A stretch of DNA of 64,000 bases, taken from Kitasatospora aureofaciens. Lineage in GTDB: Bacteria > Actinomycetota > Actinomycetes > Streptomycetales > Streptomycetaceae. The notes beneath the pieces are model-generated. The model was not told the origin of the DNA and did no database searches. It was given only the letters and a program-made list of their open reading frames with translations. Every line of letters starts with the position of its first letter. The first letter of the stretch is position 1. A program made the position numbers and the translations under genes. Positions 52,349 to 60,792 of this stretch are shown here, piece by piece. The stretch is from assembly GCF_001188955.3 (NCBI RefSeq), contig NZ_JPRF03000027.1, positions 1-64,000 on the forward strand, in the 5' to 3' direction.

Positions 52349-53803
52349 TCAGGCCGGCGGCGGGAGGATGTCGCAGAGCGCCTGGAGGGCCGCCGGATAG
52401 GCGTGGTCGGGCGGAGTGGTGTAGCCGACCACCAGACCGTCGGCGGCCGGCATCGCCGCCGCCGTGACCGCCGGGTGCCGGTAGTCGGCCAGCCCCTCGA
52501 CGGCCAGGCCCCGGTAGGCGGCGGCCTTGAGGATCGAACGCTCGGTGCCGGGGGCGAGCCGCAGGACGGCGTGCAGGCCGGCCGCGATGCCGGACACCTC
52601 GACGTGCGGGGCGTTCGCGGCCAGCGCGGCCACCAGCTGGTCCCGGCGGTCCCGGTAGCGGCGCCGCATCCGGCGCACGTGCCGGTCGTAGCCGCCGGAG
52701 TCGATGAACTCGGCGAGGGTCAGCTGGTCCAGGGCGCTGGCCCAGGCCTCGCGTTCGCCCTTGGCCGCCAACACCCGGTCGACGAGGTGGTCCGGCAGGA
52801 CCATCCAGCCGAGGCGCAGCGCCGGGCTCAGGCTCTTGCTGGTACTGCCGAGGTAGAGGACCCGGTCGGGGTCGAGCCCCTGGACGGCGCCGACCGGCTG
52901 GCGGTCGTAGCGGAACTCCCCGTCGTAGTCGTCCTCCAGGACGAGTCCGCCGCGTCCGCGCGCCCAGTCGATCACGGCGGCACGGCGCCCGGCGTGCAGC
53001 GGGCCGCCGGTCGGGAACTGGTGGGCGGGAGTGAGCAGGACCGTCCGGACGTCCGGATGCCGCGCCAACTCGTCGACGCGGGCGCCCTGTTCGTCGATCG
53101 GCAGCGGTACGGCGGGCACCCCGGCGGCGGCCAGCAGCCCGCGGTGGAAGCCCAGCCCGTACGCCTCGACGGCCAGCGGCCCCTGCTCGGCGGGCGGCAG
53201 GACGGGCGCAGCGCCGTCGAAGAGCAGCCGCAGCGCGTGGGCGAAGCCGGAGCAGACCACGATCCGGTCAGGGTCGGTGCGCACCCCGCGGGCGCGGGCG
53301 AGGTAGTCGGCGAGGACGGTGCGCAGTTCGCGCCGGCCCTGCGGGTCGCCGGGCCCGAAGGCCTCGTTGGGTGCGGCGGTGAGGGCCCGGCGGGCGGCGG
53401 CCAGCCAGGCGGTGCGGGGGAAGGCGGCGGCGTCGGGCCGGCCCTGGCGCAGGTCGTGCACGGGCCCGGAGCGGCGGATGGGGCGGCGGACCCGGTCGGA
53501 CCGGACGGGTGCGGCGCGTTCGGCGACGGTGGTTCCGGAGCCCTGGCGGGCGGTCAGCCAGCCCTCGGCGACGAGCTCGGCGTAGGCCTCGGCGGTGGTG
53601 TTGCGGGCCAGGCCGAGGTCGGCGGCGAGCGCCCGGTAGGGCGGCAGCCGGGTGCCGGGGGCGAGTCGCCCGGTGCGGATCGCCTCGCGCAGGGCGGCCA
53701 TCAGCGCGGAGCGGCGGCCGCCGGTGGCGGGCAGGTCGAGGTGGAGGTCGTTGCCGGTCGGGCGGGCCGGCTCGGTGGGGTGCGCGCCCGGCGCTTCCGT
53801 CAT
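52349..53803 (-). CDS. MocR/PdxR-type regulator (GntR-aminotransferase fusion)
   Basis: 484 residues from ATG 53803. GntR HTH: LREAIRTGRLAPGTRLPPYR, LGLARNTTAEAYAELVAEGW. PLP domain: GRPDAAAFPRTAWL, PAHQFPTGG, LEDDYDGEFRYDR and cofactor Lys in GSTSKSLSPALRLGW. It is a more canonical PdxR-like member than the 20959 gene. No divergent gene begins beside it; the universal stress protein gene is 145 bp upstream on the same strand. Target unknown. Confidence 0.9.
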   Translation of the reverse strand: MTEAPGAHPTEPARPTGNDLHLDLPATGGRRSALMAALREAIRTGRLAPGTRLPPYRALAADLGLARNTTAEAYAELVAEGWLTARQGSGTTVAERAAPVRSDRVRRPIRRSGPVHDLRQGRPDAAAFPRTAWLAAARRALTAAPNEAFGPGDPQGRRELRTVLADYLARARGVRTDPDRIVVCSGFAHALRLLFDGAAPVLPPAEQGPLAVEAYGLGFHRGLLAAAGVPAVPLPIDEQGARVDELARHPDVRTVLLTPAHQFPTGGPLHAGRRAAVIDWARGRGGLVLEDDYDGEFRYDRQPVGAVQGLDPDRVLYLGSTSKSLSPALRLGWMVLPDHLVDRVLAAKGEREAWASALDQLTLAEFIDSGGYDRHVRRMRRRYRDRRDQLVAALAANAPHVEVSGIAAGLHAVLRLAPGTERSILKAAAYRGLAVEGLADYRHPAVTAAAMPAADGLVVGYTTPPDHAYPAALQALCDILPPPA

Positions 53804-53912
53804 GGCCCCGCACCCTACCCGCCGCTTACCGGCCACCGTCCGGCGGGCGGTGACCGGTCGGGCCCGCACCGGATCCGTGGGCGGGCCGGTGCCGGTTCGA
53901 CTACGGACGCGA

Positions 53913-53953
53913 CTACGGGCTACGGGCTACGGGCTACGGGCTACGGGCTACGG
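53913..53953. repeat. Tandem CTACGGG 7-bp repeat abutting a stop codon
   Basis: Five complete CTACGGG units plus a partial sixth. The last unit contains the TAG stop of the universal stress protein gene (minus strand, 53948-53950). Because the unit is not a multiple of three, slippage would move the frame of any read-through but not the present stop unless the terminal unit changes. Confidence 0.85.
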
Positions 53954-54511
53954 AACGACGGTGACCGGCCAGCGGCCCGCCTTGACCAGCCGGACCGCGA
54001 CCGATCCGATCACCTTGTGCCCGGCCTGTTCGGAGACTCCGACCACCACCGCGTCGGCGCGCAGCTCGTCGGCGAGCTTGGCGAGGCCCGTATAGGGGTC
54101 GCCTCGCATGGTGAGGAAGCGCCACTGCACCCGCCAGACCTCGCGCACCCGCTGCTCGGCCTCGCGCAGCGCGGCCAGCAGCTCGTCGGCGATCTCCTGG
54201 GTGGTCTCCTCAACGGCGGCGCCGGCCAGGGCGGTCGCGGCGCCGAGTATCGGCTGGACGTAGGCCACGGCCAGGAGGGCGCCCTGCCTGCGGGCCAGTC
54301 CGGCGGCGTAGGCGATGGCGCGCCAGGAGGAGTCGGAGCCGTCCAGGCCCGCCAGGATCACCTTCGGCCCGTCGGTCCCCAGCTCGAAGCCGCCCGGCGC
54401 GACGGCCGGCTCGTGGCCCACGTGTTCCTCGTTGCCCGCCTGCGCCTCGCCGTCCGGTCGGCTCGCGCCGTCGACGGCCCCTGCGTCCGCCGCATCGCTC
54501 TCGTTGCTCAT
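53948..54511 (-). CDS. Universal stress protein family, single domain
   Basis: 187 residues from ATG 54511. An acidic 50-residue N-terminal extension precedes one UspA domain beginning KVILAGLDGSDSSWRAI, with DPYTGLAKLADELRADAVVV and VGVSEQAGHKVIGSVAVRLV. The ATP-binding G-x2-G-x9-GS pattern is modified to EQAGHKVIGSVA with the terminal Gly-Ser retained. Cytoplasmic stress protein; ligand binding uncertain. Confidence 0.88.
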   Translation of the reverse strand: MSNESDAADAGAVDGASRPDGEAQAGNEEHVGHEPAVAPGGFELGTDGPKVILAGLDGSDSSWRAIAYAAGLARRQGALLAVAYVQPILGAATALAGAAVEETTQEIADELLAALREAEQRVREVWRVQWRFLTMRGDPYTGLAKLADELRADAVVVGVSEQAGHKVIGSVAVRLVKAGRWPVTVVP

Positions 54512-54640
54512 GGGCTGAAGGCTATGCCTGCCACCCGGTGCGGGCCCCCGGGCGGGTCTGCGGAACGCCCGGTCCGGCACCGGGGCCGGGGTGGGCCGTC
54601 ACGCGCTGTCGACGATGTGCGCGGCTTCACACGGCTTCCG

Positions 54641-54733
54641 GAGTGGCGGGGGTCCTGCGTGGCCACCGGCCACTGGGCCTTCGACTCCGGCAACGGCTTC
54701 CACGGCGGCCTGCGCCTGCAGCGCCCGGGTGGC
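54641..54733 (+). pseudogene. Fragment of an Rpf/transglycosylase-like domain
   Basis: The plus strand encodes EWRGSCVATGHWAFDSGNGF followed by HGGLRLQ. This parallels the start of resuscitation-promoting factor domains (CESGGNW..NTGNGYYGGLQF). The catalytic Glu is replaced (CVATG for CESTG). There is no signal peptide or remainder of the domain. It stops against the FMN-binding protein gene. Confidence 0.6.
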
Positions 54734-54734
54734 G

Positions 54735-55319
54735 TCAGGCCGGCCGGGCCGGGACCGGCAGCGGGAGGGCGGGCAGTCCGTCGATGCTGGTGCGGACCAG
54801 CGGTTTGCCCTCGCAGTAGGCGCTGAACTGCTCCTCGCCCTTGCGGTCGAAGTACTGGGCGTGCAGGTCGCGGTCGCCGCGGTAGTCCATGAACGGCACG
54901 GCGTAGCCGCAGGAGTCGCTGACCCGCTCGGCGCGGACCACGACGATCGCGCGCAGGCCGGCGCCGTCCGCGCCGGGCTCGAAGCGGCCGAGCAGTTCGG
55001 CGAAGCGCGGGTCGTCGCGGAAGACGGGCTCGCCGCGGCCGTGCACCCGGACCACGGTGGGCGGGCCGTCGAAGGCGCACCACATCAGCGTGATCCGGCC
55101 GTTCTCCCGCAGGTGGGCGACGGTCTCGGCCTGCGAGCCGCCGAAGTCCAGATAGGCGAGGGTGAGTTCGTCGATGATGGCGAGGGTGCCGGAGCGGCCC
55201 TTGGGCGAGAGGTTGACGTGTCCGTCGCCCGCCAGCGGCGCGGTGGCGACGAAGTAGACGGGCTGTCGTTCGATGAACTGCCGCAGTCGGCCGTCGATGC
55301 TTTCGTACTGCTTTCCCAT
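54735..55319 (-). CDS. Pyridoxamine 5'-phosphate oxidase-like FMN-binding split-barrel protein
   Basis: 194 residues from ATG 55319. It begins with an RLRQFIERQPVYFVATAPLA segment, then HVNLSPKGRSGTLAIID and NGRITLMWCAFDGPPTVVRV, matching the PNPOx-like family; a C-terminal extension (GYAVPFMDYRGDRDLHAQYF) is shared by the actinobacterial branch. It probably binds FMN or F420 and reduces or protects against a small molecule. Divergent from the AraC regulator. Confidence 0.87.
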   Translation of the reverse strand: MGKQYESIDGRLRQFIERQPVYFVATAPLAGDGHVNLSPKGRSGTLAIIDELTLAYLDFGGSQAETVAHLRENGRITLMWCAFDGPPTVVRVHGRGEPVFRDDPRFAELLGRFEPGADGAGLRAIVVVRAERVSDSCGYAVPFMDYRGDRDLHAQYFDRKGEEQFSAYCEGKPLVRTSIDGLPALPLPVPARPA

Positions 55320-55451
55320 GTCCGCAAGTGTGCCCGCATCTCGCCACCCGAGAAAGGAAAATCCACGCAATGAGATGGTCGGCGCACTGACCGATCCGCC
55401 TAGGATGATCCGTGCAGCTGCCCACCCGCCGGTCCGACCAAGGGAGTTGAG

Positions 55452-56372
55452 TTGGTCCACGACACCCTCCCGACCACCGGTCAGGTGATGGCGGTGGTCG
55501 GTCTGCCCGCCGCACCGCTGCGCCGCTTCGTCCTCGACTACCGCGGCTACCGGATGAGTTTGGACCGCCCGCGCCGACGGCTGGAGGTGCCGACGGACGT
55601 GGTGACGGTGGCGCTCGCCTTCGAGGGCACGATGCGGCTCACCGACGCCGTGTCGCCCGCCCCTGCGGTCTCCTTCGGCTCGATCGCCGCCGGGCTGCGC
55701 CGCACCGCGACGATCGCCGAACACGCCGGTGCGCTGCACGGATTGGCGGTCTCGCTCACCCCGCAGGGCGCCTTCCGGGCGTTCGGTCCGGTGGCCGGGG
55801 AACTCGGCGGGCAGTGGGCCGAGGCCGGGGAGGTGCTGGGCCCCCGGCTGGACCGGCTGGCCGCCCGGCTGGCCGACGCCCCGACCTGGCGGGCCCGGTT
55901 CGCCCTGCTCGACGGCTACTTCACCGCGCTGCTCGCCGACGGACCGGTCTGGGAGCCGGACGTCGTCTGGGCCTGGCACCAACTGCGCCGCTCCCGGGGG
56001 CTGGTGCCGGTCCGCGCCCTGGTGGAGGGCACCGGCTGGAGCCGCCGCCGTCTGGAGCAGCGCTTCCGGGAACAGCTCGGGCTGGCGCCCAAGCAGGCCG
56101 CCGGCATCCTGCGGCTGCAACGCACGCTCCGGCTGCTGACCGCCCCGGACGGGCGCTCCGCCCGCGCCGCCGACCTGGCGGCGCTCTGCGGCTACTACGA
56201 CCAGTCCCACCTCGACCGGACCTTCCGCGGCATGGTCGGCTGCTCGCCCCGGGAGTTCCTGGCCTCCCGCCGGGCCGCCGCCGCCACTGCCACCGCCGCC
56301 ACCGGGCTCGAACCCGTCGACCGGATCGTCGGCCGGATCACCAGCGCCGTACTCGACGCCGACCGGAGCTGA
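55452..56372 (+). CDS. AraC family transcriptional regulator
   Basis: 306 residues from TTG 55452, which has AAGGGAG 5 nt upstream; no ATG or GTG fits as well. The N-terminal ~180 residues are a sensor domain of DUF6597/AraC type (FVLDYRGYRMSL). The C-terminal double HTH reads RALVEGTGWSRRRLEQRFRE with LGLAPKQAAGILRLQRTL, and LAALCGYYDQSHLDRTFRGM with GCSPREFLASRR. Divergent from the FMN-binding gene, 132 bp apart, a likely target. Confidence 0.87.
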   Translation: MVHDTLPTTGQVMAVVGLPAAPLRRFVLDYRGYRMSLDRPRRRLEVPTDVVTVALAFEGTMRLTDAVSPAPAVSFGSIAAGLRRTATIAEHAGALHGLAVSLTPQGAFRAFGPVAGELGGQWAEAGEVLGPRLDRLAARLADAPTWRARFALLDGYFTALLADGPVWEPDVVWAWHQLRRSRGLVPVRALVEGTGWSRRRLEQRFREQLGLAPKQAAGILRLQRTLRLLTAPDGRSARAADLAALCGYYDQSHLDRTFRGMVGCSPREFLASRRAAAATATAATGLEPVDRIVGRITSAVLDADRS

Positions 56373-56568
56373 GCCGAGCCGCGCCGCGCCGAACCCCCGC
56401 GCTGAGCCCTGCCGACCCGAAAAACAGCCGGACGGATTCGATCCCAACATCAACTGGCGCTTTCCGACACGTCCTTGCTGGATGCCGCCAACGGCATTCT
56501 CCCGTTCCGCATTCCGTTAGCCTCCCCCTTGGCGTGATCACCTGCCGATCTCTCTCTGGGGAATCCAC

Positions 56569-58515
56569 ATGGCAATCGGACGACGGCAACTCCTCACCTC
56601 CGTCGCACTCTCCGCCCTCGCCGCGCCCGTCCTGGCCCAGGGGACCGCGACCCGCGCCGCTGCGGCCGCCCCCGCACCCGCGGCCCCGACCGCGATCACC
56701 GGCTCCGGAGCGCTGGTCATGCAGGTCGTCGCGCACGAGGACGACGACATCCTGTTCATGAACCCGGACCTGTCCAACACCCTCGCCGCCGGCACGCCGT
56801 CCGTCACGGTGTTCGTCACCGCGGGCAACGCGACCGGCGACCCGTGCGCCACGGCCTGCTGGGACACCGGCGGCGAGCCGCTGCGCACCTGGAACCGGCA
56901 GATGGGCGCCGTCAACGCGTACTCCCGGATGACCGGGGCCGGCGACACCGAGCCGACGACCGACGAGGTCGGGCACTGGACGGCCGAGGCGTGGACGGTC
57001 GCGGGCAAGCAGGTCGAGCGGTACGTGCTCAAGGACCGGCCGGTGCACCTGATCTTCCTCAACCTGCACGACGCCAGGCTCGGCGGCGTCCTGGCCGGCG
57101 ACACCGACACCACGGTCGTCCCGGTCGGCAGCCCGCTCTCCGGCCCCTCGACCTACACGGCCGCGGACGTCGTGGAGGTGCTGCGGCAGCTGATGGTGAC
57201 GTACCGGCCGACTGTGCTCCGGGCACAAGACGAACTCCCGGACAGCCGCTACTCCGGCGACCATTCGGACCACGTCGCCGCCGCGAGATTCGCCGGCCAG
57301 GCGGCCCTGCTGTACGGCGGCCCGGTGATCCAGGTGAACTACCGGGACTACAACACCAGCGACTCACCGGTGAACCTCGACCCGGCGACGGTCGGCACCA
57401 AGGGCGTGTTCGTCTCCGAGTACGCGAGCCACGACCATTCGGGGAACTACTCCGATTCCTGGATCTCCCGGATGTACTACCGCTGGTCCCGGGGCACCTC
57501 CTGGGCGGGCCTGAACCAGGACGGCCGACCGCAGGTGTTCGTCGTCCGGGCCGGTGCCCTCCACACCTACTGGCGCCAGGCCGACGGCAGTTGGGGCGGC
57601 CCGGTACGGATGGCCGACCCGGGCGGGCGGCTGGCCCCGGGCATCGCCGTCGGCAGCAACGCCGACGGCCGGCTGGAGGTCTTCGCCCGCCGACTGACCG
57701 ACCACCACATCGTCTCACTGCCGCAGGGCACGCCCAACGGCTGGTGGTGGAACGGATGGGCCGACCACGGCAACCCCAACGCCGGGACGGGCAACGAGGA
57801 CCAGGTCGGCGTGCCCGTGGTCGCCAACTCCCAGGACGGGCGGCTGGAGCTGTTCGTCAGGAACGGCGGGGGCGGCCTCAGCAGCATCCGGCAGACCACT
57901 CCGGGCGGGGTGTGGACGGACACCTGGACGGACCTGGGCGGCACGGACCTCCAGGACCCCGTCACCGCGATCCGCAACGGCGTCGGGGCGATCGAGGTGT
58001 TCGCCGGCACCCGCACCGGCGTCCTCGGCTGGTGGCAGGACGCCCCGAACGGCGCCGTCAGCGGCCCGGGCCCGATCCCCGGTGCCCGGCCGGCGAGCCC
58101 GCCCAAGGCCGCACTGGACCAGGACGGCCGGATCGAACTCGCCTACCGAGAGGCCGGCACCGGCGCGATGCTGGTGAGTTACCAGATCCGGCCCGGCGGT
58201 TCGTGGAGCCGGTCCCCGGCGCCCCTCGGCGGACACGGGGGCGTGGGCGAGCCGGCGGCGACCACCCACGACGGACGGGTCGTCCTGTTCGAGCGCAACC
58301 GTGGCGGCGGGGTCAGCACCACCGCCCAGACCGCCCCGAACTCCGGCTACGGCCCCTGGCAGGACCTCGGCGGCACCGTCCTCGACCACCCGGCCGCGCT
58401 CGTCGACGGCGCCGGCGTCCTCCACGTGTTCGCCATCGGCACGGACGGCCGTGTCTCCTACCGCACCGGCACCCCCGCCACCGGCTACGGCGCCTGGCAG
58501 GGCCTGCCGCTGTGA
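56569..58515 (+). CDS. Exported PIG-L deacetylase with C-terminal propeller-like lectin region
   Basis: 648 residues. N-terminal Tat-like signal (GRRQLLTSVALSALAAPVLA). Catalytic PIG-L domain (about 45-300) has the zinc motif AHEDDD (usual AHPDD) and the distal HSDHV. The C-terminal ~330 residues consist of about six repeats of the pattern NxDGRxEVFxR (for example NADGRLEVFARR, SQDGRLELFVRN), as in tachylectin/PLL-type beta-propellers. Likely extracellular N-deacetylation of a glycan recognised by the propeller. A terminator-like hairpin follows. Confidence 0.87.
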   Translation: MAIGRRQLLTSVALSALAAPVLAQGTATRAAAAAPAPAAPTAITGSGALVMQVVAHEDDDILFMNPDLSNTLAAGTPSVTVFVTAGNATGDPCATACWDTGGEPLRTWNRQMGAVNAYSRMTGAGDTEPTTDEVGHWTAEAWTVAGKQVERYVLKDRPVHLIFLNLHDARLGGVLAGDTDTTVVPVGSPLSGPSTYTAADVVEVLRQLMVTYRPTVLRAQDELPDSRYSGDHSDHVAAARFAGQAALLYGGPVIQVNYRDYNTSDSPVNLDPATVGTKGVFVSEYASHDHSGNYSDSWISRMYYRWSRGTSWAGLNQDGRPQVFVVRAGALHTYWRQADGSWGGPVRMADPGGRLAPGIAVGSNADGRLEVFARRLTDHHIVSLPQGTPNGWWWNGWADHGNPNAGTGNEDQVGVPVVANSQDGRLELFVRNGGGGLSSIRQTTPGGVWTDTWTDLGGTDLQDPVTAIRNGVGAIEVFAGTRTGVLGWWQDAPNGAVSGPGPIPGARPASPPKAALDQDGRIELAYREAGTGAMLVSYQIRPGGSWSRSPAPLGGHGGVGEPAATTHDGRVVLFERNRGGGVSTTAQTAPNSGYGPWQDLGGTVLDHPAALVDGAGVLHVFAIGTDGRVSYRTGTPATGYGAWQGLPL

Positions 58516-58607
58516 CCGCCTGCCCCCCCGGGAGCGGAAAGTCGGACCCGCCGACCTCCCACTCCGGCGCGGAAGCCCACGCGCGCGGGGACACGCGGAA
58601 CACCGCA

Positions 58608-58645
58608 CGCGCGGGGGCACACGGAAAACCGCGTGCCCCCGCGCG
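58608..58645. terminator. GC-rich hairpin after the PIG-L gene
   Basis: CGCGCGGGGGCAC and GTGCCCCCGCGCG arms enclose a CGGAAAACCG centre. It lies 93 nt after the PIG-L stop. The preceding ~28 bp (58579-58606) is an imperfect copy of the left half, so the region looks like a duplicated hairpin arm. Confidence 0.7.
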
Positions 58646-58668
58646 CCGACCGCGTTACCCTCGGCTCC

Positions 58669-58734
58669 ATGAACGTCACCGGCCACCTCACCGCCGCCGC
58701 GCGAGCGACCAGCTCGCCGGTTGCCGCCGCCTGA
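58669..58734 (+). CDS. Putative leaderless Ala-rich leader peptide
   Basis: A 21-codon ORF, ATG 58669 to TGA 58734, encodes MNVTGHLTAAARATSSPVAA plus Ala. TACCCT (58656-58661) lies 7 nt before the ATG, the spacing of a -10 box in leaderless actinomycete transcripts. Seven of 21 residues are Ala, including the last three codons. The next gene, 138 nt downstream, is an alanyl-tRNA synthetase homologue, so charged-tRNA-dependent attenuation is conceivable. No mutually exclusive hairpins were demonstrated. Confidence 0.35.
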   Translation: MNVTGHLTAAARATSSPVAAA

Positions 58735-58871
58735 CGTACCCCTTCCCCCCCCGGCGACCGGAAACGGTCCCGCCGGTGGTGGCCTCGAGGCGTTCCGCTC
58801 CTCGGTTCCGACGATCGCGTGGACTCGTTGTCCGGTGCCTCCCGCAACGGCACACGCGAAGGAGCCACCCC

Positions 58872-60038
58872 ATGAACACCGAGCAGCTCGTCCGCACCTT
58901 CACCGAGTACTTCGAGGACCGCGGCCACCGCCGGATCACCGGCTCGACCCTGCTCCCCCCGTCCGGCGACCCGGTGCTGTTCACCACCTCCGGCATGCAC
59001 CCCCTCACGCCCTACCTGGAGGGACGCCCGCACCCGCTCGGCAGGCGCCTGGTCAACGTCCAGCGCTGCCTGCGCACCACCGACCTCGACGAGATCGGCG
59101 ACCGCACCCACCTCACCGTCTTCGAGATGCTCGGCACCTGGTCCCTCGGAGACTACGAGGGCCCGCAGAGCCTCGACTGGGGCTACGGGCTGCTCACCGA
59201 CGGCCTCGGCATCGATCCCGGTCGGCTCCACGTCACCGTCTTCGGCGGCGACGACCAGGTCGGCCCGGACACCGACTCACTGGAGCTGTGGCACGGTCGC
59301 GGCGTGCCGGTCGAGCTCACCGTCGAGGACAACTGGTGGTCCAACGGCCCGACCGGCCCCTGCGGCCCCGACTCGGAGATCTTCCTGTGGACCGGCGACA
59401 CCCCGCCGCAGTCCACCCCCACCCGGGACGACCGCTGGGTCGAGGTGTGGAACCACGTGATGATGCGTCACCGGCGCCTGGACGACGGCACCCTCGTCCC
59501 GCTCCCCCAACGCAACATCGACACCGGACTCGGCCTGGAGCGCCTCTCCTCGCTGCTCCGGGGCCGCTCCTCCGTCTTCGAGTGCGACGTCTTCGACCCC
59601 TGGCGCCGCCTCGTACCGCCCCTCTGGCAGCTGGACGAGCCGTCCCTGCGCCTGGTCTGCGACCACCTGCGCTCGGCCGTCGTCGTCATCGGCGACGGCG
59701 TCCGCCCCTCCAACACCGGCCGCGGCCACGTCCTGCGCCGCCTGCTCCGCCGGGTGCTCACCGTGCTGCGCCGGGACGAGCCGCGGCGCGGACTCGGCGA
59801 CCTGCCGGAGGAGTTGATCCGGCACACCCTGGACCACTTCCGTCAGGACGTCCGCCCCGAGCCGGTCCGCCGAGTGCTCCTCGAGGAGGAACACCGCTTC
59901 ACCCGCCTCCTCGACCGCGGCCGCCGGATCCTCTCCCGCCCCCGCTTCCGCGGCCCCCTCACCGAGGACGACCTCCACTACCTCCACGACACCCACGGCC
60001 TCCCCCGCGACCTGGTCCTCGACCTCCGCCAGCAGTAG
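58872..60038 (+). CDS. Stand-alone alanyl-tRNA synthetase catalytic-core homologue
   Basis: 388 residues versus about 880 for AlaRS. Conserved blocks in order: LFTTSGMHPLTPYLEG, VQRCLR (active-site Arg), VFEMLGTWSLGDY, WWSNGPTGPCGPDSEIF, WNHVMMRH then PLPQRNIDTGLGLERL, and DHLRSAVVVIGDGVRPSNTG with RGHVLRRLLRR. It ends after the motif matching YDTYGFPxDL (LHDTHGLPRDLVLDL). The editing domain and C-Ala domain are absent. It may aminoacylate tRNA or a non-tRNA acceptor (carrier protein, small molecule). AAGGAG precedes ATG 58872. Confidence 0.85.
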   Translation: MNTEQLVRTFTEYFEDRGHRRITGSTLLPPSGDPVLFTTSGMHPLTPYLEGRPHPLGRRLVNVQRCLRTTDLDEIGDRTHLTVFEMLGTWSLGDYEGPQSLDWGYGLLTDGLGIDPGRLHVTVFGGDDQVGPDTDSLELWHGRGVPVELTVEDNWWSNGPTGPCGPDSEIFLWTGDTPPQSTPTRDDRWVEVWNHVMMRHRRLDDGTLVPLPQRNIDTGLGLERLSSLLRGRSSVFECDVFDPWRRLVPPLWQLDEPSLRLVCDHLRSAVVVIGDGVRPSNTGRGHVLRRLLRRVLTVLRRDEPRRGLGDLPEELIRHTLDHFRQDVRPEPVRRVLLEEEHRFTRLLDRGRRILSRPRFRGPLTEDDLHYLHDTHGLPRDLVLDLRQQ

Positions 60039-60105
60039 GGTCCGCCGGGCGTTGCGCATTTGTACAAGACGCGCGAGGGCCCCGTCCGCCATCATCGGGA
60101 GGCCC

Positions 60106-60127
60106 GGCCGGTACGGGGGGACCGGCC
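60106..60127. terminator. Convergent-region hairpin
   Basis: GGCCGGT and ACCGGCC arms around ACGGGGGG lie between the AlaRS-like gene and the convergent CBS gene. Short stem, so a modest call. Confidence 0.4.
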
Positions 60128-60159
60128 GGTCACCGGGGGCGGACGGGGCTGCGCTCGGG

Positions 60160-60204
60160 GGCCGTTCACGGGCCGCTCAGGGGCCGGTTCACAGGCCGCT
60201 CAGG
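60160..60204. repeat. Two adjacent ~22-bp direct repeats downstream of the CBS gene
   Basis: GGCCGTTCACGGGCCGCTCA and GGCCGGTTCACAGGCCGCTC are near-identical copies side by side, 17 nt from the CBS stop (minus strand). Confidence 0.6.
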
Positions 60205-60220
60205 AGCGGGCGAGCGGGTG

Positions 60221-60655
60221 TCACTGCTTCATGTAGACGCTGTCCATGAACTTGATGATCTGCTCGTCCGTCAGCCGGTGGCCTTCGCGGTGGCCCATCG
60301 CCAGGTCGGCCTCGCTGATCATGCCGACCAGCCGCTCGCCGTCGATCACCGGGATACGCCGGATCTGATGCTGTTCCATCTTCTTCAGCACGGTTTCCAT
60401 GCTGTCCTCGGCGCGCACGCAGTGCAGGTGCCCGGCGAGGTCCATGGCGGTCATCTCGGCCGGGTTCTTGCCCTCGGCGACACAGCGCAGCACGATGTCG
60501 CGGTCGGTGATGATGCCGTGGAGCTTCTGGTCGTCGCCGCAGATCGGCAGCGCGCCGACGTGCATGTCGCGCATCATCCTCGCGGCTTCGTCCAGCGTCT
60601 GGTGGGCGCCGATGCACTGGGCGCCGGTGTGCATGATGTCTCGGGCAGTGGTCAC
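60221..60655 (-). CDS. Two-CBS-domain protein
   Basis: 144 residues from GTG 60655 with a GAAGGAG site. CBS1: ARDIMHTGAQCIGAHQTLDE with GDDQKLHGIITDRDIVLRCV; CBS2: EDSMETVLKKMEQHQIRRIP with IDGERLVGMISEADLA. The MTAMDLAGHL linker is typical of the hypoxia/stress-associated CBS proteins of actinobacteria, which bind adenosine nucleotides. Cytoplasmic; partner unknown. Confidence 0.9.
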   Translation of the reverse strand: MTTARDIMHTGAQCIGAHQTLDEAARMMRDMHVGALPICGDDQKLHGIITDRDIVLRCVAEGKNPAEMTAMDLAGHLHCVRAEDSMETVLKKMEQHQIRRIPVIDGERLVGMISEADLAMGHREGHRLTDEQIIKFMDSVYMKQ

Positions 60656-60792
60656 GGGGACTCCTTCGTCGCTGTTACCCCCCCCGACGGTGCTCCCCCG
60701 CGGCGGTCCACAGCGCCGCTCGCGGGGTGACCGTGCCATCACGGTAGGCGACCCCGGGTCCGTCCGCGACCGCGAGCGCCGATACCGGTCGG

